Made by a program: the position numbers and the translations under genes
In this document: positions 1 through 12,100 of the stretch, one piece after another
Position numbering within the stretch: position 1 is the first letter of the stretch
How the letters are laid out: every line of letters starts with the position of its first letter
NCBI RefSeq assembly: GCF_907165205.1
Contig: NC_058194.1
Coordinates: 18,972,856 to 19,036,855, forward strand
Direction of reading: 5' to 3'
Length of the DNA: 64,000 nucleotides
Source of the DNA: Coccinella septempunctata
Lineage: Eukaryota; Arthropoda; Insecta; Coleoptera; Coccinellidae
Notes under the pieces: model-generated
What the model was told of the DNA's origin: nothing
What the model saw: the letters and a program-made list of their open reading frames with translations, nothing else
The model's database searches: none

Positions 1-698
1 ATCACAAATGAATGTGTCAGATGAATCGGAAAGACTTCCCTCCCAACGCGTCTTTTGAATTTCTGATATAACTGTTTTCTACTAGTATAAATGTTCATTT
101 GACTTTAGGCCTCACGTAATTTGACACAATACAAAAATTCATATTTTCCGTTAATTGAATCATGGCGACTAAAATTAACTGTTCGCATCAGCTTGAATTA
201 TAGAACACAGTGAAATTTTGGATTGCTCAGGCTAAAACATATAATATCAAGAAACCCATGAGTATACCTCATATACCTATGTTCTTCATATAATTCCACT
301 CATCGGATAGTGAAGACTTTGCTTTGCAGACGTCTTATTCGAGATTTTGAGTTTCTTTCATTTATGAACTATTGTTAAATCCTTGTATCATAAATAAATC
401 CTGCCTAACCAAGTAGAGGCTTATGAGAATATGTAGTATGGTAATGGTATATACTGCAATTATATTCTCATCATACCGCATATATTTTGAATTATACACG
501 TCCACAAGTTCGCGGTGATACTAAAATAAACATCTCTGAGTTTAAATATAATGTCGTCAGTACAGTAGATGTCAGTAGATGCTTGTTCAACAATCTTATA
601 TCAGATAGAAGGTTTAAGAATTCAAACCTACAGGCTACACACGTACACATAGTCATTAACTTCATTTTTCGCATATAAAACTGACATGTAAATTTCAG
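1..698. other. Probable intron or 5' flank of the zinc-finger gene
   Basis: AT-rich sequence with no exon I can defend. It ends in a good 3' splice acceptor (AG at 697-698), so it is most likely an intron of the gene that follows. A short open stretch at about 2-55 followed by a GT could be the end of an earlier exon, but nothing recognisable is encoded. Confidence 0.4.
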
Positions 699-2930
699 GT
701 TTGTCTCAAAAGTAACGTTTCAAGACCATGCCAACCGCAGAGCAATCCTGCTTAAGTATGACTGCAAGGAATGTAACGAGATACTAACTTTCTACAATCG
801 TTGTTCTTTTCTTTTGCATGCCCGTAGCCACTTTTCTCTAACAGAGGGAAAAATCGATTTGAACAATATAGAAATTTATAATCTCCCATTTGGAATGATG
901 GGATTCTTAGCACATCCGGGTGTAAAAAAATTATTTGATGTAGAGGAAGATAGAATTGAGAAGAATTGTTACATAAATACCCAATTTTATAGTCCAGATG
1001 TATGTGAAAAGGGCAAGCAAATTATAACTTTGCGACCAAATGATCTGTTGTTTTGTGGAGCAGGGGAAAACTCTGTAATGGTTCAATTGACGCTCAGACA
1101 GATAAGCAATAATATTCCTTTGTGCCAGTTTGTTACTACAGATTGTCAGAAAGAGTTGAAAAGATCCTTTTTGTCCTTAGAGAATCTCACTAAAGTGAAG
1201 GAAGAAATATCAGACAATTATGAAAATTCACCAACACAATCCGCATCGGTTGAAAATTCAATTCAAATACCTGTGATATCTAAAATAGAATCCTTATGTA
1301 CTGATGATCTCTCAACATATCCTCGATGTCCGGAATGCAAGCTCACTCAAAGATGCTCAATGAAAATGCATTTCATAGGTAAAAATATACCTCTTGATGA
1401 GAAATTAAAATGTTCGCTCTGTAAATATGTATCCTCTACCCAGTGTTCCCACTCAGCTCATGTGAGAGTTCACTCGAATATTGCACCTTTCATTTGCCCG
1501 GAATGCGGAAAAAATTTGAATCAAGAGAGTATCTGATGAAGCACCTTGATGATGTTTGTTTCCACTTAGCCAAACAAGTGAGAATACGATGCCCTGGAAA
1601 AAAATGTGGCAAACTATTTGCTTCACCCACAACATTTTCTATTCACTTTGCGCAGCATATCCACACATGGATGCAATGCACCGTATGCAAAGAATGCTTT
1701 GAAAGTGTAATAGCATTTTCAGAACATGCAAAAATTCATTCCAACCTTTGCTTTTCTGATAAGGTTTTCAAATGTTTGGGTTGTAAGAATGATGGAAGCG
1801 TAATATACCAAGATAATGTGAAACAGCATTTAGAATACCATACAGTGGATCGTAGCAGATATATGTATGTCTTTGTATGCAAATTCTGCAGGAATTATTT
1901 CAGATCAACAGCGACATATGCTGCTCATTTGTTGAAGTGCCAAAAAATGCAAGCAATGATAAAACAAGGTTATTCTTACTCAGTAGATTTTTGCACGCAA
2001 TGCCACAATCGAATTATTTTTTATGATAATGAAAATTTCGTTGCGTGTACCAAATGTAGATGTATAAATTCTTTCAATCAGAAAAATGTTACTGAGGCAC
2101 TTTGCCATAATCCACAAGGAATTCATAATGACTCTTCCAAACTTGACACATGTTTATATTGTAAAGAGGAGTACTTTGATGATAATGAAGCAGGGCATTT
2201 GTTGAATTGCCCTTATAAAAATTCCTCAATCATAGTGCGCAAACATGAATCGAACTTACCAGAAAAAGTTTGTAGCAATTCCGATTCATTAACCGATTCT
2301 AGTGTCGAATTTGAAAATGAGGAAAATTCATGTAAAAAGTGGTCCTCGGACAGTGATATTAAAGACGTTGCAATGGAACTTACAAGAGGCGATTATTATT
2401 CTATTTCTTCAACAAAAAATGCATCTTCTAATGCACAAGAAATTTTGAGAAGAAAAAGGAAAAGAGCCTCATTAGTACTTCGTACTAAAAAAATTATTCT
2501 TAGCAGTACCCCAGAGAATATTGATTTGCAAGCAGATAATGCAAAACCGTTTGATGGAACATATTATTGCAAAATGTGCGATTTCCAAGAAAATGAACGT
2601 AATAAGTTCCATGTTCACATCACCACTCATAGACATATTTCCACTGATTATCAGTGTATGGAGTGTGGTGAGTGTTTTGTTGTAAAACCTTCCTTGATCA
2701 AACATCTCAAACATTACCACAAAATCGAAGATACAAACTCATATTTGGAAGACAACGATTGTTATGATAAAAACGCTGTTGAAGAGCTGAAGGAAATTAT
2801 GAAGCTTAGTCCTGGGGAAACTAAAGAATCTGTGATGGAAAACCAGTGCAGAATATGTTTGCAGCAGTTTTCTGATGAACATGACCTGAAAAATCATCTT
2901 CAAATTCACAGATTCCTCAATGGGAAATAA
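699..2930 (+). CDS. C2H2 zinc-finger protein, ZNF592/687-like, 3' exon with a frameshift
   Basis: The exon opens after the acceptor at 697-698 and is read in frame from 700. The first finger (about 763-831, C-x2-C then H-x3-H) has the FYN.C....HARSH signature that I associate with the vertebrate ZNF532/592/687 group of nuclear zinc-finger proteins. Further Cys pairs and C2H2 fingers follow (about 1327-1480, 1600-1730, 1880-1935, 2560-2715, 2845-2910), and the protein ends at the TAA at 2928-2930. The reading frame breaks inside a finger at the A6 run 1509-1514. Upstream is frame 1 (stop 1534-1536), while the rest of that finger and all later ones are in the next frame, as if one base were missing. 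This is either a sequencing or assembly homopolymer error or a real lesion; the good conservation of later fingers favours error or a very recent mutation. Earlier exons lie outside the window. The family name is recalled similarity, not a search result. Confidence 0.7.
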
Positions 2931-3904
2931 AACTGATTAGTAGTTTTCAATTATTTTGAACCCTCAAGTATTTCCCTATCTTTGTGTTCTATTGATTTTT
3001 GTTTCATAATCTTTGTTAATTTAATTAAGTCGTTTTCGGTTGGTCCCAAAACCTTTGTTATAACAATTTCTTCCATTCAAGTTAGAGAGAGAAATTCAAA
3101 GGAATTGTTATGAATTTTTGCTAATAATTTGTGATATAAATTCTAGGCTGAACAGTGTTTCTGCCCTAATGAATATTCATCACTGTGTATGAATCCAATT
3201 TTAAAATGCACTCATTTATACTGCACTCCCAACCTGTTTTTTGGGGATATCAAGATGAACCCATTTAATTATATATAAAATTGTTTCCCTCTAGAATGCT
3301 TCTTCCAGATTAATAAAAGTATACATTGAATTATAATTGTTATGATTGGTCTGGTCATTATTCATAATGAAAAAAATACTAGTATAGTAAACACTTGGTC
3401 TTCACATATTTCTAAAGATAAAAGCCAGTTTTTTATTGCCACAACCAGAACCGTACTTAAATTCAACCCCCCAAGAATGAGATATATAGATATAACCATC
3501 CACATATCATTGCTAGGAAAAGTGATGATACAGATCTATAGTCAAGATCTCACAAAACATCTTTCAGTTTTGTCTTGAAGAAAGAACGAGACAACATTTT
3601 CTTGATAATTGTTAGACTATATTACTTGTAAATCTTACACAATGGTTATCTTGTTTTTTCATTTAGGTTCAGGACATAAACCTGATATTATATTTTATCA
3701 AGAGTAATATCATAAGACTCCGATTTCATTTTAATTGTTTATTAATAATATTTTGCATATGTAAAGTTCTTCAAGAAAACAGATACTTCCATTGATTTGT
3801 CACTAGTGAAATAGTGTTGTAAATGTACCTTCGATGTAGAAAAATACCAAAGGTTGAGCGCTTTCATAACGGTCTGTTATTCAAGTTTTTGTTCCGATCC
3901 TAGA
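2931..3904. other. Intergenic region between convergent zinc-finger and MZT1 genes
   Basis: No coding region supported. The genes on each side converge here, so the stretch must hold both 3' UTRs and polyadenylation sites. An AATAAA-type signal lies in the AATAAAAG at about 3312. Confidence 0.4.
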
Positions 3905-4129
3905 CTAAGCACTTGTTGATGTATTTTCATCTGATTTTGACTTAGCTTCTTTTTTCAATTCTCTGATAACAGTTGCCAAAATTTCTGGATTAACACCCGC
4001 CTCACAAAGTCTCACGCATATTGACAATGTCTCAATATCAAGTCCAGTTCCTAACAGTCTCGATAGTTCCATGAGGGCTTGGAATGTTTCTTTTGCCTCT
4101 TTTATTTGCGTCAATTTAGTATTTGACAT
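3905..4129 (-). CDS. MZT1: Mitotic-spindle organizing protein 1 (MOZART1)
   Basis: A complete 74-residue protein in one coding exon. The core LDIETLSICVRLCEAGVNPE, followed by LATVIRELKKEA, is the MOZART1 signature; the family is typically about 70-85 residues. MOZART1 binds the N-terminus of gamma-tubulin complex proteins and helps activate and recruit the gamma-tubulin ring complex at spindle poles. The C-terminal tail is Lys/Ser/Thr-rich and the stop is at 3905-3907. On the minus strand the ATG is directly preceded by a polypyrimidine tract and AG, so a 5' UTR intron probably ends exactly at the start codon. A second ORF begins 158 bp away on the other strand, so the promoter may be shared. 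Very secure by motif. Confidence 0.93.
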   Translation of the reverse strand: MSNTKLTQIKEAKETFQALMELSRLLGTGLDIETLSICVRLCEAGVNPEILATVIRELKKEAKSKSDENTSTSA

Positions 4130-4286
4130 CTGAAAAAGACAATGAGAAACAAAATAAAAACATTTGCTAGGAATAATTCTTACTTTGAAGATAGAAAATC
4201 TTATTGACTGCTACTACTATAACATTTCTCATTGAATCCTATGGTTTGTTTACAAAATACTGTCAAATATCTAAGCTGTCAGAATA

Positions 4287-4601
4287 ATGTCAGATTTCAA
4301 CTTTTTTGAGGTTAACTCAGGATTATGTTTTTCTTCTTTTAAAAATATCATCAAACAGATTCAAAGACAAACAGAAAAGTTTGTCTCTGGCTCTGGATCG
4401 ATCATAGCTACTGGAAACGAGCTAGTAAGGCTATGGTTTGATAAATTATTCGATCTGAATGTACTTTTGGTCATTTATAACTTATTAGGTATTCATCAAA
4501 TCGCCACCTTTTTTGGCTTATCAAGTGTTTTTCACATGATTTCTTTAATTTATTATTATGAATTTATTGAATTTGTACTATGTATTTATTGTATGATATA
4601 A
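4287..4601 (+). CDS. Unrecognised ORF divergent from MZT1
   Basis: A 104-codon ORF starting 158 bp upstream of MZT1 on the opposite strand. The first 45 residues are mixed and hydrophilic (KQIQRQTEKF, SGSGSIIATGNEL). The last 45 are hydrophobic and could be intron sequence, because a good GTAAGG donor lies at about 4425. An acceptor-like CCCCTACAG at about 4636-4644 could open a second exon. I do not recognise the product. It may be the first exon of a small gene sharing the MZT1 promoter, or chance. Confidence 0.25.
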   Translation: MSDFNFFEVNSGLCFSSFKNIIKQIQRQTEKFVSGSGSIIATGNELVRLWFDKLFDLNVLLVIYNLLGIHQIATFFGLSSVFHMISLIYYYEFIEFVLCIYCMI

Positions 4602-5201
4602 TTTGACTAACACCAATTCGTTTGAGATCTTTGTACCCCTACAGGTATGCATGGTTGTGGCAAAGATTAGATCCCCTTTGGTTGTCGTCTCAGATCAATA
4701 TGATGATGATCTGCATCTGAGCTTGTGGTAACCTTGATGCCCTTTCGCAGGTTCATCGGCTTTTTAATTTTTTCAATACCACAAAATGTACTGGCCATAG
4801 GAGAGTCATCTTTATTGGCCATGGCCAGTTATGAATGGTTATATGTCAGCAGAGAACATCTAGCCTGGCCCTCAGCGTGGCTTGACTTGGGCCACTACTC
4901 TGTAATCTGTAACTCTGTAATCTGTGACTTGGGCTTGACTGGCTTGGCTGTCCGTTACATAGATGTGCGCCCAGAGAGGTTGTCTCTGTGTGCGCCCTTT
5001 GAGATTCTCTGAGCACAAATGCAGTCAGCTAGCGTTTCTACCCGCAAGACAGAAGGTCTTATTTACCAGGGACAAAGAGATCTTTTTAATTTCGTACTAC
5101 ACCTACCGTTATACCCATACCTCTTTCTGATTTATAAAGAAAATCCATAAGCAGTATACAATATTTTTTTAAAGAGGTGTTCCTAATTTAAATATGGGGC
5201 A
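4602..5201. other. Intergenic, no supported gene
   Basis: Slightly less AT-rich than its surroundings, with short internal repeats around 4900-4930 (CTGTAATCTGT twice). Open frames here are short and look like nothing known. Confidence 0.3.
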
Positions 5202-5460
5202 TTATTCAAAGAGTTTGGTCGAAGAAAATTGAGATTTTATTTTATAAAGATTACTATAGCACGGATTTAATTCTTTTCTAACCGTGGTGTACCTACAGAA
5301 ACGCAACGTACAGTGGCTGAAATCGTTATTCTGAAAAAAACATTTCATCAAGAGAAATATTTGTGTTTCAGTCAGGGCTGCCAATAGCTCCAGTACACTA
5401 CTGGGTCTTCTAAGCCTATCTATTCATATTCTTGGACACCTTGTATAAAGTGTATGCGTT
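5202..5460 (-). pseudogene. Mariner/IS630-type transposase N-terminal remnant
   Basis: The minus strand encodes MAALTETQIFLLMKCFFQNN and about 40 further residues. This resembles the helix-turn-helix start of beetle mariner-like transposases (DUF4817 type). Close upstream (about 5430-5450) is a terminal-repeat-like GGACACCTTGTATA. No catalytic DDE region follows, so only the 5' end remains. C-terminal pieces of similar transposases occur at 26176-26434 and 52381-52639. Confidence 0.5.
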
Positions 5461-6135
5461 AGGAACATTTTCAAATACACGGCAAAAAAGTAAGCTATTT
5501 TCTTTTCTCCATGAAGAATTACCAGTTACCTTCATTACATTGTTATCTCTCAGCACATAGCACAATCAAAACAAACAATTCAAAAAAGAAAAAAAAAAAC
5601 ACTAGATATTGAATTATGGAAATTTTTAAGAGTATTATGATCGTATCATATTTCACTTCATAGCTCAACTTTGTAATTCAATGGCGTGTTTAGATTATCA
5701 AATTGAACACTAGCAGGTGAACACGTTCAAAGTTGGTTTTTCTGGCAAAGTAACCTTGAGGCCTTGTAGCACTTGATCAAATTATCTCATCGGAAATTTA
5801 TATACCGACGATTTCAGATCGTAATTTATTTTTCCGGGTGTGTTTAGAGTTCCTGAAACTACGCAAGAACCAGAATCCTGGAAGAACGTCCAGTTTTAAT
5901 GCTCATCAAGATTCGGGTGGCACTCTGATCCATTGCTGAGTACTTTAACTTTCTTATCTTCCAACTCTGAGAGATATTCGCGTTGCTTCGCAAGAATTAT
6001 TTATCCTCACTATTGGTTAAATGCAAACGCGGTGCGGTAGAATAAAAACTTCTCCATCTATAGTATGTGGAAACTGATTAAAGCGGGAGTAAAGTTATTA
6101 CGTTAATTCTTCAAACTTTCACCGAGCCTAGTAGA

Positions 6136-9100
6136 ATGAATCGAAAGTTGTTATTGTTTTTATTTGTTTCCTTTGGGTGCATTTATGTGGATGGAACTTT
6201 GGAGATAAAACTACCTCCAGGACCTTTTAATTTTGTGACAAGGATAACGAACACAACGTTTGGTACGTCTTCAGTAATATTTAATACTTCTGAATATTGA
6301 ATTTGTTGAGTTATTATGAGTGTGATTCATTTTGTTTATTCAAGTCCAGCGCTATGAATAGAGTGAGTTCCAATAATATCAATTTATTGTTTCGAAATAT
6401 ATACTGATACAAGTAAATTAATCTTCCAGTTGGAGATTGTGTATTTTAATCGATAGTAATCATGAATTATTCTGTTGTTCCTTTGTTATTCCTGAGAGGA
6501 ATATATTTCGAATTGGGATTTTTTTCAAAATTGTTGTACAATAACATTTTTTTCTGATAACCGAATAATGCTAAACTATAAACAATGGAGAAAATCATGA
6601 TATAGATCACAAAAATATTTGTGTACAGGAAGATTGATTATAAATGTCCCCTTCCCCTTCGATTTTTTTGCGCCACTGCGTAAAAAAATAAGTTTTTAAC
6701 GAAAGTATAATGAATTAAAAATTAATTTTCAAAAAAATCATTTTTCATTTATAGAGGGCATATGTATTTTATATATGATTGTTTATATTTTACTCAATAG
6801 CTAACCCAGTTAATATTGGTGTTACAAGAACTTTTAAATGGGAAAATATAATATGGGCATTCAAAATTCAGTAGGTACTAGGAAATGAAAAAAGCATCGT
6901 GAACCTAAAAATTTTATGTAACCTCTGGTATATGTTTTACATGGAACTCTCAGCATTTTATTCTCCTAATTGGTAGAGCTCTTTCTTCTGATTTCAAATA
7001 TATAAACTTTATTCGTTATTACGCCGGTCAGTTTTCCTCTAAATCTAAGGCAACTGTAGAACGCCAAGCCAACAGACAGTATAGGCATGGATTTGTTTGA
7101 CATTGAGATTTTTTTATTCAGAAGAATATGTAAATAAGCAGCCAACCCTTGGTTTTGATAGTTTTTTATAAAACCTGACAAAATATCAACTATTTCTATA
7201 TAACTATATTTTTGATATATCAACTCTTAAATTATGAATAAATAGTTATGTCAATGTCAAACAAAATCATTTAATTGATTTATTATCCATGACTACTGCC
7301 ATGTGGAAATTTAAAAATTAAAATGAAAAAATAATGTATAATGCGATATATCGCAACTTAGTTTTAAACCCTACAGCGGAATTTGTTATTGAAAGGCATC
7401 CAATTAGGGAAAGAGTATGTTGAATACTAAAATATTTGAGCCTTATATTTATATTTTGTCTGCTTCTACACTTAGTAGGATAAAGGATAAGAATTTTTAA
7501 AACATCCTCGTATGCATGAATGGGTAGTCGTTTTGGTCTTGCGTCTTGCCATTTCTTTATTTAAATTGCTATTGAATACGAATGATAATGGATTAAAACA
7601 TCTCGAATTCACATAACAAATGAGAAGTTATGTCTATTAAAAAAAACTGAATGTTTTTATCATCTCACTAAGTGCTTTCTATTGTACGCCTGCCAACTAG
7701 ATAGAGCTCAAAAAGCAATAAATTAATTTGTTACAGTTCAAAGTGTTATTTGCACTTACTCCTGTCATGTGTGATAAAAAAATAGGGTCACTTTTTCGTT
7801 TAAAATTTGATGGACGGTGAAATCATGAACCTTTTGGTTAGTTGGTAATACTGCCTTTGATATCTGCCAAAAAGTTTTTCAGCTTTTCATTTCAAAAACA
7901 AAAAATTCCAAAATGGATCCCCAAATGTTTGAATGTTGACCAAAAGCGAGCAAGGGTAGAAGCATCGCGTTCGATCTATACTCGATTTGAAAACGATGTA
8001 GACTTCTTAAAACGAATTGTTACTATGGACGAGACATGGGTACATTTCTACAGTGAACTCTAAAAGAACTCTTTTAGAATTCACTGCATTTCTACGATCC
8101 AGAAACAAAGCAAAAATCGATGGAATGGCGACACTTTGGTTCTCCAAGACCTAAGAAGTTTCGTGTCCAAAAATCTGCTGGATAGAGTATAATCATGATT
8201 GATTATTTGGATAAGGGTAGAACAATAACCGGAGATTACTATTCGACATTAATGACTCTACGGGAAAAAATTAGAGAGAAAAGACGCTGAAAGCAGGACA
8301 ACGCCCGTGCACACAAATGTCATGTTGCCATGCAAAAAATTCGTGATTTAGGGTTTGAATCACTAGAACACCCCCCCCTTATTCACCAAATTTTGCTCCA
8401 TACGACTATCATCTCTTTTCTAAACTGAAAAAAAGTTCAAAAGATCGTAAATTTTCTTCCAACGAGAAGGTAATAAAAACCGTGGAGGTCTGGTTTGCAG
8501 AGCAAGAAGAAACATTTTTTTTTGAAAGATCTAGAGACGTTGCAGGTTCTCAGTAATAAATATATCCAATTAAGAGGGAGAATATGTTGAGGAATAAAAT
8601 ATTTTGACATTGAAATTTTGTTTGGTTCTATAGAAGGCTAAGAATTTTTCAATATATCCTCGTACCTACATGGAAAGTTTCGTAATTTAAAATAACATTT
8701 TTCTGCAAAATATTAAATATCCAGATATGAATTTTGTGCGTTGCATTTTTTTAGCGTCTCATCTGTGGATAGATATAGTGACTATATAAACAATTCAAAT
8801 AAATGTGTCGAAAAACTATCTTCTTTAGATTTTCAAATAAATTAACTGATTAATAAAATATTCTCGATGAATACGAACGATTGTTACTCTTGTCAATGAC
8901 CCCGTTCTAGTTCATGGAATATTGCATGCAAAATAACTTTATCTTTCACAAGTTGATGGTATTTATGGGGTCCAGTTCAATAGAATTAAATTTCTGTAAA
9001 CTTGAAATACGATTCAGTTCGAATTTCGGTATCCAAAATGAATAAAATTATAATTCATACAAATTATTTCAACATAATAGGTCCAACTGTAAATCGTGAA

Positions 9101-12100
9101 TTCAAAGCTTTCAACCCAAAATTTGAATAGTTCAAAGGATGCAGCCTCCAGGATCTTATATCAATAAAATATTCATCAATTTAATGAAATTGACGTCGTT
9201 ATTGAACTTGTTCAAAAAATTTCTAGAACTTTTTTATACAGTTTTATAAGATCAATAATTGGCTTGATCTCCCCCTTTTTTCTATTTTTAAATTGAATTT
9301 AACTTTCCTTAGTTGGTTTCCAATAGGCAACTTTGGTTGATTAATTTCAACTGATTTAAAAGAAGAAGATAAGCCTACTAGTAAATGCCAATTTGGAAAT
9401 ACGTATAGTGTTGAAATCTCTTTTTATCAGTGCATATTTAGTGAATAACTAAATGTGTACCTACATATATGCAGGCACTTCATTCAGCATATTAGTGGAG
9501 TTGAGAAGCGAAATAGACAAACATTGCGTTTAATGCAAGACATCAAATGAAGTACAATAAATAATATTGAATTATCATACTAAATGAACACATAAAATTA
9601 GTCCATTACTTTGAGAGTTTTAATTCTTGAACGAAGTGATAAGTGATAGAACCCCCAACAAATACATATTTCTGTCATTTAAATGCATCTTCAAAAATTT
9701 AAATAATCGAGAAATTAAGCATCACTTCTGATAAAATCATTTATGTGACGAAAATTCATTTGGGAAGCCCATTATCAAACACCATAGACCAACTACCTTC
9801 TTCTAGTAAATCTATGATTATTTCCTTCAATTGGTTTCAGTCATTGACTTCTTACTATTCCAGAGAACTTTACTTTCAGTTCTTGCTGCTTAATTTCCTG
9901 GCAACTTTTATTTTATTGAAAACCTACTTTCCACTGGTTCTAAAAGAGAAAAAAAAAAATTATTAAGTGCATGGGTACCCGCGTATAATAAAAGCCTTCT
10001 TACTTGGTACGCAAATCATAACGTAGTACCTAGTCATGTATATCAAATAATTAGATAACAACTACGTTGATGATATTTTTTACAGTGGTAATTCTGTTAT
10101 GTAAGATTGACGTTATTTTTTAAAAAACATGAACCTAATGGCAGCATTTGGATATTCGAATTGAAAGTAAATATACCTACTAATTGAATAGCAATTAAGA
10201 TGTCTAGATGTTTGTAATTTGGAGAAAAAAGTTATGGGAAAATACTCGACTTCCGTCAAGAAATTTAAAAATAACCTCTATTGCTATTTTACTAACTAGA
10301 AAACAATAATTGCAATGTTTATCTGCCAAAATTAACAAATAAATGAAAACATCCACCTTCCATGGAAAATATTTTTATTTCATCCACTCTTTGATCCTTA
10401 GAGGAAACAACCGTTTTTGAAGTCTGAAATCTTCAATTACAAGGGATTGTCTCATCTTTTGAACTTTGTTTAGATTATGTCACCAAATATTCTGAACTAG
10501 GTAATTATTCGATTCCGAAAGCAAAATGCTAAATAATTATCAAAAGCTACTGACAGTTCAGACATATGGCAGTATTTTTCCCATTCTATTTTTCAAGATC
10601 GAGCTTGAGCTGTTCAAATCTTTGCATAGATCGATATTTTGTGATGAAAACAGGAGGGTGAACCGATCCATTATTTTTTAGGATATATTAAAAAATGGGA
10701 AGATAAAAATGGGAAACTGATATTGAAATCTCTGAGACTACTCAGGTGATCGATTTATCGATATATTCCAGATTTATTAGGTTTTTGATCATCGATAATT
10801 TCTGTTTAGAGTGCATGACAACTTCTAAGAATTAAAAATTTAGAATTTTCGAATTCAATAAATTGGCTCATTGTTTGTAATATCGTTTTTCACTATATAT
10901 ATATATATACTTTGTAATCCAGATGATGAAAAATTTTGATGCCGCATCATGAAACTTTGTGAACCCATTGTGAATTAAAAAACAAATTTTTAAAACCATG
11001 GCTTCATTTTCATTTAAAAAAATACTAAATTAAAAAAAAATTAATGAAAGATTGAAGCTTTAATAATATAAGACATATACGGTTATAATTTGAACTTATC
11101 GGCTATTATTTTAACGCTTGAATCTTCTACTTATTAATGGTTTGAAATTTTTATATTTCAATACATTTAATTTCTTTTCAGTTAACGAAGAGTGGAATTA
11201 GTTTGTGTGAAAAGTTCTACCGAACTGTATGAGAAATTAATGCATTATTTCATATATCCAAACATAATCTTAATTCAAAATAGAAACAAATTAATGAACA
11301 ATAGAAAAAAAACTCGTACCTATAGATAATGTGAAGGTCAAGTAGTGTTATTGCAATAACAATATAAGACAATATGTTTTCCTTTTTCTTCTTTTTTATA
11401 TTCTTTATTTTAATTACGTTCCATAGAACGTCATATAAAAAATCCTAGTATATATAGACGTTATATTATGTGTCTTAAGTACGACCCACATATTGATACA
11501 TTTGATTCATTTCCATTGATTTTCCATTTTCTGTCCACTCTTCTCGTCCAAAATAAAGTGAATTAGAAGATATTTGAGAGAAGCAAATTATTACAAAAAG
11601 TTGATGAGTTCGTCAGCCATATTACAAATGGATTACATCGATATTCTGTTTGATATAACCTCCTGATGTTTTTCTTCAAGAAAAACCGCTCTTCAAAGTG
11701 TTTCGAATGTTGATTAATGTTAGGCATATACTTTAACATAGAAATCACCTTCAAATAGTTATTCATAATTCATTATTTTGAGGAACTAGTACCTAATATA
11801 GACATACTTGTGATACGAGGAAGGATGAATCATGAAAGTGTACAAAAGTCTAACTTTTATCTACTTCATCCATCTTATTTTCATTCCATGTGTCACGATA
11901 ATGCTAATAACAATTCTGGGGAGATTGTTTGGAGAAATAATTATATAATTTTGCAGTAGTTTTCAAATATTCTGTTTATGAATGTTGCATATTTTACAAA
12001 ATAAAGAGTAACGCCTTCGGTACTTACTATTTTGAGAAAAATATATTCTAAATTGGCCAACATACAAATGCGCGAAATTGAAATTCATGATTTTCCTAAC

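Noticed and set aside
4725..5012. 95-codon open frame
   Set aside because: No recognisable domain, unfavourable composition, and no splice or promoter context beyond chance.
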